Notes: a model not told the origin generated them from the sequence alone. A DNA stretch of 10,454 bases from an uncultured Neisseria sp. (GCA_947097615.1 CAMURX010000051.1:1-10454); one strand, 5' to 3'; positions 1-6,441 are shown, numbered from the stretch's first letter. Program-made: numbers and translations.

Positions 1-477
1 GCGCAACACCTGATACTCGCTTCGAGCATCGGCGTTTACGACGGCCATCGCGGCGATGTCGACGAAAACACCGCCCCCGTCAGCCGCCGCGGCCGCCTGC
101 TGGCCGAGGCCGAAGCAGCCGTTTTGTCCGCCGCCGTGCCGCACCGCGACATCCTGCGCCTCGGCGGCCTTTATTGCGCCGAACGCCACCCGCTCGCCGC
201 CGTCCTCGCCACGCAAAAAACCGTCGCCGCCGACGAACCCGCCAATATGCTGCACCGCAGCCGCGCCGTCGCCGCCCTGTTTCAGACGGCCTGCACCCCC
301 AACGGCCGCCGCATACGCAACGTCGTCGAATACCCGCAGCCCGACAAACGGCAGTTCTACACCGCCGAGGCCGCCAAACTCGGCCTCCCCCCGCCGCCCT
401 TCGCTGCGGGCGGCGCGGGCAAAACCGTGCGCACGCTGTACAAGGATTTCGCCGCCATCCTGAATGTGAACGGATAA
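1..477 (+). CDS. NAD(P)-binding SDR/epimerase-like protein, YeeZ type (3' part)
   Basis: Only the last 158 codons are in the window; the gene enters from the left edge in frame 1 and stops at TAA 475-477. The visible part opens with AQHLILASSIGVYDGHRGDV, followed by an acidic DENTAPVSRRGRLLAEAE stretch and an RDILRLGGLYCAERHP segment. This succession (SS-x-VY, acid-rich turn, PxSxRGR-LLAEAE, DILRLxGLYGPxRHP) is typical of atypical extended SDR proteins related to E. coli YeeZ and to NAD-dependent epimerases/dehydratases. The nucleotide-binding GxxGxxG part would lie upstream, outside the window. The usual YxxxK catalytic pair reads YDGHR here, so the lysine is replaced by arginine, and a classical epimerase reaction is doubtful. 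The substrate is unknown. A minus-strand DUS lies inside the gene at 281-292. Family assignment is fairly secure; function is not. Confidence 0.62.
   Translation, partial: AQHLILASSIGVYDGHRGDVDENTAPVSRRGRLLAEAEAAVLSAAVPHRDILRLGGLYCAERHPLAAVLATQKTVAADEPANMLHRSRAVAALFQTACTPNGRRIRNVVEYPQPDKRQFYTAEAAKLGLPPPPFAAGGAGKTVRTLYKDFAAILNVNG
281..292 (-). repeat. AG-DUS inside the SDR-like gene
   Basis: TTCAGACGGCCT on the plus strand is an exact 12-mer AG-type DNA uptake sequence on the minus strand. It is read in frame within the coding region as part of LFQTAC. Confidence 0.9.
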
Positions 478-479
478 AG

Positions 480-491
480 AGGCCGTCTGAA
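480..491 (+). repeat. AG-DUS just after the SDR-like gene
   Basis: AGGCCGTCTGAA, exact 12-mer, beginning 3 bases after the TAA stop of the upstream gene. It has no inverted partner nearby, so it is not a hairpin by itself. Confidence 0.9.
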
Positions 492-507
492 ATGCCGTCC
501 CAACCCG

Positions 508-545
508 TTTCAGAAACGTCATCCCCGCGAAGGCGGGGACGGCCT
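508..545 (+). repeat. dRS3-like 38-bp repeat, copy 1 (upstream of pyrF)
   Basis: This 38-base segment matches 1428-1465 at 34 of 38 positions. Its core at 521-540 reads ATCCCCGCGAAGGCGGGGAC, and TCCCCGC (522-528) pairs with GCGGGGA (533-539) around a GAAG loop. The layout recalls the 20-bp dRS3 repeats of Neisseria (ATTCCC-N8-GGGAAT), but with CCCC/GGGG arms. The outer ends are TTTCAGA and CGGCCT, which joined together would nearly form a minus-strand DUS. Confidence 0.65.
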
Positions 546-606
546 CCGCGCAGGCTGTACCGCCCGCAGGCAGCGCACGCGGCTGATGCCCGAGTAAGCA
601 GCCATC

Positions 607-618
607 AGGCCGTCTGAA
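607..618 (+). repeat. AG-DUS upstream of pyrF
   Basis: Exact AGGCCGTCTGAA, 31 bases before the pyrF start codon. With the 38-bp repeat it fills most of the 172-base gap between the SDR-like gene and pyrF. I see no convincing sigma-70 promoter in that gap. Confidence 0.9.
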
Positions 619-649
619 AACCCCCGACATCCGCCAACCAAGGAAACCC

Positions 650-1387
650 ATGAACCCCCTGATTACCGACCCCGCCCCTGCGCCAAACCGCACGCCCGTT
701 ATCGTCGCTCTCGATTTTGCCACCGAAGCCGAAACCGTCGCCTTCGTCCGCCGTCTCGATCCCACACTGTGCCAACTGAAAATAGGCAAAGAACTCTTCA
801 CTGCCACCGGCCGCAAACTGGCGGAAAATCTGGTCAACCAAGGCTACAAGCTCTTTCTCGACCTCAAATACCACGACATCCCGAATACCGTCGCCCAAGC
901 CTGCAAAGCCGCCGCCGACATGGGCGTGTGGATGGTCGACATGCACGCCTCGGGCGGGCGGCGGATGATGGAAGCCGCCGCCGAAGCCCTCGCCAACCGC
1001 AGCGCCAAGCCCCTGCTGATCGGCGTCACCGTCCTCACCAGCATGGAACAAGCCGACCTGGCCGAAACCGGCATCACCGTCCCCGTCGAACAGCAGGTGC
1101 TGCGCCTGGCCGCACTGGCCGAAGACTCCGGCCTCGACGGCGTCGTCTGCTCCGCCCGCGAAGCCACCGCCCTGCGCGGTGCGCGCGGCGCGGATTTCGT
1201 CCTCGTCACCCCCGGCATCCGCCCCAATCCCGACGACAACAGCGACGACCAACGCCGAATCATGACGCCCGCCCAAGCCCTTGCCGCCGGTTCGACCTAT
1301 CTGGTGATGGGACGCCCGATCACCCAGGCCGCCGACCCCGCCGCCGTGCTGCGCGACATCAACAGCCGGGTGCAGGAGGCCGTCTGA
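650..1387 (+). CDS. pyrF: Orotidine-5'-phosphate decarboxylase
   Basis: This cytoplasmic TIM-barrel enzyme decarboxylates OMP to UMP, the last step of de novo pyrimidine synthesis. The 245-residue length is normal for the bacterial family. Visible signatures are the first strand PVIVALDF (16-23), LKIGKELF (43-50), and the active-site motif [11 protein letters not shown] at 71-81, with the catalytic lysine at 73 flanked by aspartates. The phosphate-binding VTPGIRP and a later LVMGRPIT segment follow. The ATG start is supported by AGGAA at 641-645, four bases upstream. The last codons GCC GTC TGA lie inside an exact DUS, so the protein ends in ...QEAV because of the uptake sequence. The gene appears monocistronic here: a 100-base gap and a repeat separate it from the next gene, and 38-bp direct repeats lie on both sides. 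Confidence 0.97.
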   Translation: MNPLITDPAPAPNRTPVIVALDFATEAETVAFVRRLDPTLCQLKIGKELFTATGRKLAENLVNQGYKLFLDLKYHDIPNTVAQACKAAADMGVWMVDMHASGGRRMMEAAAEALANRSAKPLLIGVTVLTSMEQADLAETGITVPVEQQVLRLAALAEDSGLDGVVCSAREATALRGARGADFVLVTPGIRPNPDDNSDDQRRIMTPAQALAAGSTYLVMGRPITQAADPAAVLRDINSRVQEAV

Positions 1388-1388
1388 A
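1377..1388 (+). repeat. AG-DUS overlapping the pyrF stop codon
   Basis: AGGCCGTCTGAA, exact. In the pyrF frame it supplies GCC GTC TGA (Ala-Val-stop), so the uptake sequence provides the stop codon. Confidence 0.95.
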
Positions 1389-1427
1389 AACAAAGTTTCA
1401 ACGGAGTCAGAACATATACAGTCCGCC

Positions 1428-1465
1428 TTTCAGAAACGTTATCCCCGCGAAGGCTGAGGCGGCCT
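1428..1465 (+). repeat. dRS3-like 38-bp repeat, copy 2 (downstream of pyrF)
   Basis: Second copy of the 508-545 repeat in the same orientation, with 4 differences in 38. The first 27 bases differ only at one C/T. The right arm has become GCTGAGG, so the inverted repeat seen in copy 1 is broken here. The outer ends TTTCAGA and CGGCCT are kept. Confidence 0.6.
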
Positions 1466-1487
1466 GAATCAACGGAGAACCGTTTTT

Positions 1488-2477
1488 GTGAACCGCCCTG
1501 CCCGCATGATTTTGCTGCTGCTAACCGCCGCTTTCGCCTTTGCCTCGTTTCAGACGGCCAACGGCTTTTTCGGCGACCGCTGCGCCGCGCGCAAAATGCT
1601 GCGCGACACCGTAGACGCCCTGCGCCTGCGTCTGCCCGCGCCCGGCGATCCCGATTTGGCCGCCGCCATGCCGCGCGGCCTGCCGAAGCTGCGCGACGGT
1701 TTCCTTTATTACCCCGAACGCAATGCCTACAAATACACCTTCACCGACAACGCGCCGCAGCATTTGGAGCGGCGCAGCATCTGGCTGGCGCCGCGCAACG
1801 GCCGCTGGCTGTGCTGGGCGGGCGTCAAAGACAGCGTGGCGGCGGCCGACTGCGGCGACCGCGAAATCGTCAAAGGATTGAAAGAAGAAGAGCATTTTCA
1901 GGCGCAGACGCGGGCGCATTTGTATTCCGACTGGTGCAACAGAGCCCTGCCGCCGCCCGATTGGGAAAACGCGCCCGTTTATGTGGTGTACAGCCCGCAA
2001 CAGAGCATATGGGAAAATAGCAAACCGAAATGGCCGCAGGCACGCGTGCGCGCCGAACATTTCACGGACGCGCATCTGGTGCTGTTTGCGGCGGACAAGC
2101 AGACGGACTGGCTGCTCGATCTGCCCGAGCGGCCGAAAAGTCTGACCCTGATCGGCGCGGCGGAAGACAACCGGCTCACCGTCAACCCCGCACCCGCAGA
2201 CGGGCAGAGCGCCTATCTGTTCAGCTACGAAGCAAGCAAAAAAGCCTGCGAAAAGCTCGCGGTCGGCCGCTACGACACGCTGGCTGAATATTACGAAAAC
2301 GAAACCTGGCAGGAGCAGGCGGTGGCGCGCCTGTTCCGCAATCCCACCGTGCGCCCGCTGATTACCGTGCTAGACGAAGCGCACCCCGAAGCGGTGTTGG
2401 ATGCGGCGGCGCATAAAGGCCGTCTGAAAAACAACGGCGATTCGGCTGCGGCCGACGGGCAGACAGGAGGGCAGTGA
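1488..2477 (+). CDS. Uncharacterised secreted/periplasmic protein
   Basis: I do not recognise this 329-residue protein. It begins with a probable Sec signal peptide: Arg3 and Arg6, a hydrophobic run from about Met7 to Phe21, then FQTANG with likely cleavage near residue 26. The mature part has five cysteines (32, 109, 122, 150, 254), many aromatic residues and no lipobox, so a soluble periplasmic or secreted protein is likely. The chosen start is GTG at 1488, with GGAG at 1474-1477. An in-frame ATG at 1506 would leave a shorter signal peptide and has no good ribosome site. The Gly-, Ala- and Gln-rich tail after about residue 308 looks unstructured and contains an in-frame DUS (KGRLK). The stop TGA overlaps the ATG of the next gene, so the two are translated together. 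A role at the cell envelope is inference only. Confidence 0.75.
   Translation: MNRPARMILLLLTAAFAFASFQTANGFFGDRCAARKMLRDTVDALRLRLPAPGDPDLAAAMPRGLPKLRDGFLYYPERNAYKYTFTDNAPQHLERRSIWLAPRNGRWLCWAGVKDSVAAADCGDREIVKGLKEEEHFQAQTRAHLYSDWCNRALPPPDWENAPVYVVYSPQQSIWENSKPKWPQARVRAEHFTDAHLVLFAADKQTDWLLDLPERPKSLTLIGAAEDNRLTVNPAPADGQSAYLFSYEASKKACEKLAVGRYDTLAEYYENETWQEQAVARLFRNPTVRPLITVLDEAHPEAVLDAAAHKGRLKNNGDSAAADGQTGGQ
1549..1560 (-). repeat. DUS core with a TG prefix, in a signal-peptide region
   Basis: TTCAGACGGC is an exact 10-mer DUS on the minus strand, but the two flanking bases make it TGGCCGTCTGAA. It is the only exact core in the window without the AG prefix. It encodes FQTA at the end of the predicted signal peptide. 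Confidence 0.85.
2417..2428 (+). repeat. AG-DUS in the C-terminal coding region
   Basis: Exact AGGCCGTCTGAA, read in frame as part of Lys-Gly-Arg-Leu-Lys near the end of the 1488-2477 protein, in a tail that looks unstructured. Confidence 0.9.
2465..2470 (+). promoter_or_regulatory. Ribosome binding site for the membrane protein gene
   Basis: AGGAGG ends six bases before the ATG at 2477. It lies inside the end of the upstream coding region and fixes the start at 2477 rather than the in-frame GTG at 2474. Confidence 0.8.
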
Positions 2478-3229
2478 TGGAAACCATCCGTACGGTTTTC
2501 GGCATCATGATGATGGCGTTTTTTGCGGCGGCTTTCCTCATGATCCCCTTGTCGGCCGCCTGTTTTGCCTTTGCCGCATCGGCGTTGGGGCTGAAATCCC
2601 TGTATGCCCTGTTCAGACGGCCTCCGTCCGCCCGCCATCCGCTGATGTGGCTTTATGCCGCCATGCTCGGCTACCTGCTGTTCGGCGTGCTGTATGCCGA
2701 CTTTGCCGCTGTGCCCGCGCTGGTCGCACACAGGTGGCACGACGCTTACGCCCTGCGTACCCTGAACAACACGCTGCTTTTTGCCGTGCTGGCCGCCGCC
2801 AACCTGCCGCTGCTGCCCCTGCTGCGGCGCAAGGCGGAGCAGGACAGCGTCTGGCTGGGCACGGCCTGGTGCGTGTGGCGGGTATTATGGGGCGTGTTTT
2901 TCGCCACGCTGCTGCTGTCACTGCTGTCGGCCGAGCCCGTTTTCGGCGGATACTATGCCGCGTTTGCCGACGCCGTATGGCCGTGGCGGCAAAGCGTTCT
3001 GACCCTGCTCGAAGCCGACGGCACGCACACCGCCCGCCTGTTGGCCTTGCCGCAACTGCGCAACGGCGCAAGCGCATGGGCGGACGGCCTGCTGATGCTG
3101 GCCGCCAACCTGCCGTTTTTCCTGCTTTACGCAGAAACCCTGCCGCCTTCGCACGACGCGGCAAAAACCGGCCGCCACCGCATTGATATTCTGGCACGGC
3201 AGCGCAGGCCGTCTAAAACACAGAAATAA
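2477..3229 (+). CDS. Uncharacterised multi-pass inner-membrane protein
   Basis: Unrecognised 250-residue protein, rich in Ala, Leu, Phe and Trp. Hydrophobic stretches suggest about five membrane segments: roughly residues 7-38 (long, perhaps two passes), 56-84, 98-116, 130-151 and 203-219. Short basic loops follow (FRR at 46-48, LLRRK at 116-119), and the C-terminal tail is basic (RHRIDILARQRR). No transporter or enzyme motif is apparent. The ATG at 2477 overlaps the TGA of the preceding secreted-protein gene by one base and has a consensus Shine-Dalgarno, so the two genes form a translationally coupled pair and may act together at the envelope. Residues FRRP lie over a minus-strand DUS. The tail RRPSKTQK overlaps a degenerate DUS. 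Confidence 0.75.
   Translation: METIRTVFGIMMMAFFAAAFLMIPLSAACFAFAASALGLKSLYALFRRPPSARHPLMWLYAAMLGYLLFGVLYADFAAVPALVAHRWHDAYALRTLNNTLLFAVLAAANLPLLPLLRRKAEQDSVWLGTAWCVWRVLWGVFFATLLLSLLSAEPVFGGYYAAFADAVWPWRQSVLTLLEADGTHTARLLALPQLRNGASAWADGLLMLAANLPFFLLYAETLPPSHDAAKTGRHRIDILARQRRPSKTQK
2612..2623 (-). repeat. AG-DUS inside the membrane protein gene
   Basis: TTCAGACGGCCT, exact AG-DUS on the minus strand, read in frame as Phe-Arg-Arg-Pro in a short loop after the first hydrophobic region. Confidence 0.9.
3206..3217 (+). repeat. Degenerate DUS at the end of the membrane protein gene
   Basis: AGGCCGTCTAAA differs from the AG-DUS by one base (G to A). It is read in frame as Arg-Pro-Ser-Lys just before the stop. 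Confidence 0.6.
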
Positions 3230-3245
3230 TGCGTCAAATCAAGTT

Positions 3246-3257
3246 TTCAGACAGCCT
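3246..3257 (-). repeat. Variant DUS (AGGCTGTCTGAA)
   Basis: Plus-strand TTCAGACAGCCT differs from the AG-DUS at one position. It lies in the gap between the membrane protein gene and hldA. In the same gap, GTTGC (3272-3276) and GCAAC (3280-3284) form a small hairpin around GCA within a TAGGGTGTGTTGC... stretch that resembles short intergenic repeats of Neisseria. An exact DUS follows at 3315. Confidence 0.5.
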
Positions 3258-3314
3258 CTGCCGTAGGGTGTGTTGCGCAGCAACGCACGCGGTCTGTGTC
3301 GGAAAACGAATAAC

Positions 3315-3326
3315 AGGCCGTCTGAA
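3315..3326 (+). repeat. AG-DUS upstream of hldA
   Basis: Exact AGGCCGTCTGAA, 44 bases before the hldA start. With the variant copy at 3246-3257 it forms an imperfect inverted pair too widely spaced to be a typical terminator. Confidence 0.9.
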
Positions 3327-3370
3327 AAGCAGCCCCCCAACGAAATCAAAACACAACAAGGAGTGGATTT

Positions 3371-4312
3371 ATGGACACCGCAACCCTGAAAACCCGCCTG
3401 CAACAGGCGCGCGTGCTGATAGCGGGCGACGTGATGCTCGACCGCTACTGGTTCGGCGACGCCGCCCGCATCTCGCCCGAAGCGCCCGTTCCCGTGGCGA
3501 AAATCGAGCGCACCGAATACCGCGCGGGCGGCGCAGCCAACGTCGCCCGCAACGTCGCCGCGCTGGGCGGACAGGCCGTGCTGCTGTCGGTTGTCGGCGA
3601 CGACGAAGCGGGCGACAAACTGCACAAGCTGATGGAAGAATGCGGCGTGCAAACCGCCCTGATGCGCGACAAAACTATCTCCACCACCGTCAAAACCCGC
3701 GTCGTCGCCCGCAACCAGCAGCTCTTGCGCATCGACTTCGAAGACGCACCCGCGCACGAAGTGCTCGACAGCGTGCGGCAGGCCTTCCGCGACAAACTCT
3801 CCGGTTGCGACCTCGTCATTCTCTCCGACTACGGCAAAGGCGGCCTCGCCCACGTTGCCTCCTTTATCGAATGGGCGCGGCAGGCGGGCAAACCGGTGCT
3901 CGTCGACCCCAAAGGCAGCGACTACGCCAAATACGCCGGCGCCACGCTGCTCACGCCCAACCGCGCCGAATTGCGCGAAGTAACGGGAAGCTGGCACAGC
4001 GAAGAGGAGCTGACGGAAAAAGCGCAAACCCTGCGCCGCAACCTCGGCCTGGACGCGCTGCTGCTCACCCGCAGCGAAGAGGGCATGACCCTGTTCGGTA
4101 GCGGCGAGCCGCACCACCAACCGACGCGCGCGCGCGAAGTGTTCGACGTTTCCGGCGCGGGCGACACCGTTATCGCCACGGTGGGCTTGACAGCGGCCGC
4201 GGGCTTGGAACTGACCGAAGCCGTGCGCCTGGCCAACGCGGCGGCGGGCGTGGTGGTCGGCAAGCTGGGCACGGCGGTATGCACGTTTGACGAACTGGCA
4301 CAATCATTGTAA
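3371..4312 (+). CDS. hldA: D-glycero-beta-D-manno-heptose-7-phosphate kinase
   Basis: A cytoplasmic PfkB/ribokinase-fold sugar kinase that phosphorylates heptose-7-phosphate at C1, on the way to the ADP-heptose used in the LPS inner core. Visible motifs are the substrate loop AGDVMLDRYWFGD (18-30), PfkB signature 1 GGAANVARNVAALG (53-66), the LSDYGKGGL segment (151-159), the KPVLVDPKG strand (174-182), and PfkB signature 2 DVSGAGDTV with catalytic Asp265. The 313-residue length matches a stand-alone kinase domain. The adenylyltransferase domain fused to it in E. coli HldE/RfaE is absent, so a separate hldC-type gene is expected elsewhere. The start is supported by AAGGAG at 3358-3363, seven bases before ATG. 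A minus-strand open frame of similar length is only its shadow. Confidence 0.94.
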   Translation: MDTATLKTRLQQARVLIAGDVMLDRYWFGDAARISPEAPVPVAKIERTEYRAGGAANVARNVAALGGQAVLLSVVGDDEAGDKLHKLMEECGVQTALMRDKTISTTVKTRVVARNQQLLRIDFEDAPAHEVLDSVRQAFRDKLSGCDLVILSDYGKGGLAHVASFIEWARQAGKPVLVDPKGSDYAKYAGATLLTPNRAELREVTGSWHSEEELTEKAQTLRRNLGLDALLLTRSEEGMTLFGSGEPHHQPTRAREVFDVSGAGDTVIATVGLTAAAGLELTEAVRLANAAAGVVVGKLGTAVCTFDELAQSL

Positions 4313-4443
4313 AGTAGCGTAATAACTTGGTATGTTCATGTTGCAAAAGCCTATGTTTTGTTTAAGAATTTTCAAGAATAGGCAAGGCGCGGCAGAAAAT
4401 TGCCTTATAACACAACTGCTTTGAAATTTTTTAAGGGGACGAC
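4313..4443. promoter_or_regulatory. AT-rich gap with possible promoter and small inverted repeats
   Basis: The base composition drops visibly compared with the flanking genes. A weak sigma-70 candidate is TTGCAA (4341-4346), 17 bases, AAGAAT (4364-4369); a TATAAC (4406-4411) could be a -10 but has no good -35. Inverted repeats are GCCTAT (4350-4355) with ATAGGC (4378-4383), and AGGCAA (4380-4385) with TTGCCT (4400-4405). They share bases and so cannot both form at once. The stretch probably ends hldA transcription and/or starts the next gene, but neither role is proven. Confidence 0.35.
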
Positions 4444-4848
4444 ATGGCCGTGAGCATGACCCGCCTGGAACTGAACTGGGACGACAGCGAAAGCCGCAAC
4501 AAACTCGACATTACCTCCGTGCAGGCGGTTGCCGCCGTGTGGCTGGCCGACACCAAAGCCAGCCGCCATGCCGCCATGGACATAGAAACCGTGGTTGACG
4601 AGCCTTTCTCTTTTGCCTTCAACGGATTGGATGCGGCCACCGTTATCGGGCTGTTCGACGAAATCGCCCGCCAATTTCCGACCGTCCGCTTTTACGTGCG
4701 CGGCATCGGCGAAGATTTCAGCAATATGTGGCTGCGCGAGTATTTCGGCGGCGCCACCGTGTTTGCCGCCGGCCCGTTCGATCACAAAGTGTCGGAACAT
4801 TTGAGCAACAAGGGCAAAAGCTGGTTCAGCCGCTGGCTGGGCAAGTAA
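4444..4848 (+). CDS. Uncharacterised 134-residue cytoplasmic protein
   Basis: I do not recognise this protein. It has no signal peptide or membrane segment. It reads as a compact alpha/beta domain: a hydrophobic/acidic N-terminus (LELNWDDSE), a helix around residues 25-45, strands with FSFAFNGLD, a helix ATVIGLFDEIARQF (65-78), a VRFYVRGIG strand (81-89), an aromatic segment NMWLREYFGG (94-103), and a basic Trp-containing end (KSWFSRWLGK). The ATG start is well supported by AAGGGG at 4433-4438. Codon use and composition look like the neighbours, so it is probably a resident gene. It precedes the ptsN-hprK-rapZ operon but is separated from it by a DUS hairpin and a separate promoter, so co-function is not implied. 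Confidence 0.72.
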   Translation: MAVSMTRLELNWDDSESRNKLDITSVQAVAAVWLADTKASRHAAMDIETVVDEPFSFAFNGLDAATVIGLFDEIARQFPTVRFYVRGIGEDFSNMWLREYFGGATVFAAGPFDHKVSEHLSNKGKSWFSRWLGK

Positions 4849-4858
4849 AGCCGCAAAA

Positions 4859-4919
4859 AGGCCGTCTGAAAGCGTTTTTTGTAGGCGTTTTTCTGCCCGC
4901 AGCCGTTTTCAGACGGCCT
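4859..4919 (+). terminator. Inverted DUS pair, probable terminator after the 134-residue gene
   Basis: Exact AG-DUS copies at 4859-4870 (plus) and 4908-4919 (minus) face each other. With the next base they make a stem of about 13 bp around a 37-base loop that contains two T-runs. The pair starts 10 bases after the upstream stop codon. The long loop and the lack of a trailing T-run make it weaker than the other DUS hairpins. Confidence 0.55.
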
Positions 4920-4970
4920 GATTCCTTGCGCCGCGCCGTCTGGCCGGCCATGCAAACCCTCTGCCGCTGA

Positions 4971-4999
4971 TTGAGATTGCCGCCTTGTGGCGGTACAAT
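4971..4999 (+). promoter_or_regulatory. Sigma-70 promoter for ptsN-hprK-rapZ
   Basis: TTGAGA (4971-4976) and TACAAT (4994-4999) are separated by exactly 17 bases, each one mismatch from consensus. Transcription would start near 5006, giving a leader of about 25 bases before the ptsN ATG. The spacer holds a perfect inverted repeat, CCGCC (4980-4984), TTGT, GGCGG (4989-4993), which could be an operator or chance. Confidence 0.75.
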
Positions 5000-5029
5000 C
5001 CGCGGCGTTTTATTTTGTAAAGAAATATT

Positions 5030-5479
5030 ATGAACCTGATTGGCGACATCCTTCCTTTAACGCATATCCTGCTCGATTCCGATGCGGGCAGCAAAAAACG
5101 CCTGTTCGAACAGGCCGGACAGCTGCTGGAAAACGAAGCGGGTGTGCCGCGTTCGGAAGTGTTCGACTGCCTGTTTGCCCGCGAAAAACTCGGTTCGACC
5201 GGACTGGGGCAGGGCGTGGCCGTGCCGCACGGCCGTTTGGCCTCGCTGCAAAAAGCCGCCGGCGTGTTTATCCGCACGAAAGAGCCCGTTCCCTTTGATG
5301 CGCCCGACGGCAAACCGGTGTCGCTAGCCGTTGTCCTGCTCGTGCCCGAAGACGCCGCCGCCACGCATTTGGAAGTGCTCTCGCAACTGGCCGCACGCTT
5401 TTCCGACAAAAGCGTGCGCGAACGCCTGATGCAGGCGCAGGACGCCGCCGAAGTGCAGCGCATCCTGACGGAGCAATGA
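5030..5479 (+). CDS. ptsN: PTS IIA-Ntr (nitrogen-regulatory EIIA) protein
   Basis: Cytoplasmic EIIA domain of the mannitol/fructose/Ntr class, which accepts phosphate from an HPr-type carrier and acts as a regulator rather than in sugar uptake. The 149-residue length fits PtsN. The active-site region [11 protein letters not shown] places the phosphorylated histidine at residue 67. Downstream [27 protein letters not shown] is the typical second half, with the conserved HLxxLxxLAxxF pattern. No EIIB/EIIC domain is attached, consistent with a regulatory role. The ribosome site is weak (AAAGAAA around 5019-5025). The gene is first in an operon: its TGA overlaps the hprK ATG as ATGA. Confidence 0.95.
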   Translation: MNLIGDILPLTHILLDSDAGSKKRLFEQAGQLLENEAGVPRSEVFDCLFAREKLGSTGLGQGVAVPHGRLASLQKAAGVFIRTKEPVPFDAPDGKPVSLAVVLLVPEDAAATHLEVLSQLAARFSDKSVRERLMQAQDAAEVQRILTEQ

Positions 5480-6441
5480 TGCCCAGCATTTCCGTGCGCC
5501 GCCTGTATCAGGACAACCGCGACAAGCTGCGGCTGGCTTGGGCAGCAGGCGCGGCCGGTGCGGACAACCGCATCGGCGTCGAGGCCGACAAGCCCGTACT
5601 TGCGCTGGTCGGCCATTTGAATTTCATCCACCCCAACCAGGTGCAGGTGCTCGGCGTGGCCGAGGTCGACTACCTTGCGCGCATGGAATCGGGCGATCTG
5701 GCCTACAACTTCGAGCAGCTTTTCGAGCTGCCCATGTCGCTGGTGATCGTCGCCAACGATTTGGACGTGCCGCAAATCCTGCGCGACTACTGCCACACCA
5801 ACAACGTCCCCCTGCTCACGTCCAGCCTGGAAAGCCCGTATCTGATGGACGTGCTGCGCATCTACCTGCAACGCACGCTGGCCGTGTCCACCATCAAGCA
5901 CGGCGTCTTTCTCGACGTATTCGAAATCGGCGTGCTGCTCACCGGCCAGTCCGGCCTCGGCAAAAGCGAGCTGGCTTTGGAGTTGATTTCGCGCGGACAC
6001 AGCCTGATTGCCGACGACGCCGTCGAGCTGCACCGCACCGGCCCCGAGCTGCTCGAAGGCCGCTGCCCGCCCATGTTGCGAGATTTCCTCGAAGTGCGCG
6101 GGCTGGGCATACTCAACATCCGCCACATCTTTGGCGAAACCTCCATCCGGCCGAAAAAATCCCTCAACCTCATCATCAACCTCGTGCCTGCCGACGACGA
6201 CGACATGAAACAGCTCGACCGCCTGAGCATACGCAGCGAGACCGAAACCATCCTCAACGTCAACGTCCGCTCCGTCACCCTGCCCGTGGCCGCCGGACGC
6301 AACCTTGCCGTCCTCGTCGAAGCCGCCGTGCGCAACTACATCCTGCAACTGCGCGGCAAAGACAGCACGCGCGAATTTCTCGAACGCCACCAAAACATCA
6401 TGAAAGAGCAGGGCATGCAGCATGAAGATCATCCTGATTAG
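5476..6441 (+). CDS. hprK: HPr kinase/phosphorylase
   Basis: Bifunctional enzyme that phosphorylates a serine of HPr with ATP and can remove it by phosphorolysis. The 321-residue length is typical. The N-terminal domain covers about residues 1-135. The catalytic domain shows [20 protein letters not shown] with the conserved His at 142, the P-loop GQSGLGKSE (157-165), the [13 protein letters not shown] segment (172-184), and the HprK signature around [16 protein letters not shown] (206-221). These residues look intact, so the enzyme should be active. Translation starts at ATG 5476, overlapping the ptsN stop; an adjacent in-frame ATG at 5479 cannot be excluded. The 3' end overlaps rapZ by 20 bases. 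No HPr or enzyme I gene is in the window, so the partner must be elsewhere. Confidence 0.96.
   Translation: MMPSISVRRLYQDNRDKLRLAWAAGAAGADNRIGVEADKPVLALVGHLNFIHPNQVQVLGVAEVDYLARMESGDLAYNFEQLFELPMSLVIVANDLDVPQILRDYCHTNNVPLLTSSLESPYLMDVLRIYLQRTLAVSTIKHGVFLDVFEIGVLLTGQSGLGKSELALELISRGHSLIADDAVELHRTGPELLEGRCPPMLRDFLEVRGLGILNIRHIFGETSIRPKKSLNLIINLVPADDDDMKQLDRLSIRSETETILNVNVRSVTLPVAAGRNLAVLVEAAVRNYILQLRGKDSTREFLERHQNIMKEQGMQHEDHPD

Noticed and set aside
508..545. CRISPR repeat unit
   Set aside because: Only two copies, 920 bp apart, with a gene between them and no array spacing.
56..617. Pro/Arg-rich plus-strand frames overlapping the first gene
   Set aside because: Frame 1 continues to the left edge with recognisable SDR-family segments. 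The other frames give Pro/Arg/Ser-rich strings typical of out-of-frame reading.
605..1393. 262-codon minus-strand frame opposite pyrF
   Set aside because: Antisense shadow of pyrF, with low-complexity Gly/Val/Asp composition and no ribosome site.
3239..4303. 354-codon minus-strand frame opposite hldA
   Set aside because: Shadow of hldA; the plus strand has the PfkB motifs and a good ribosome site.
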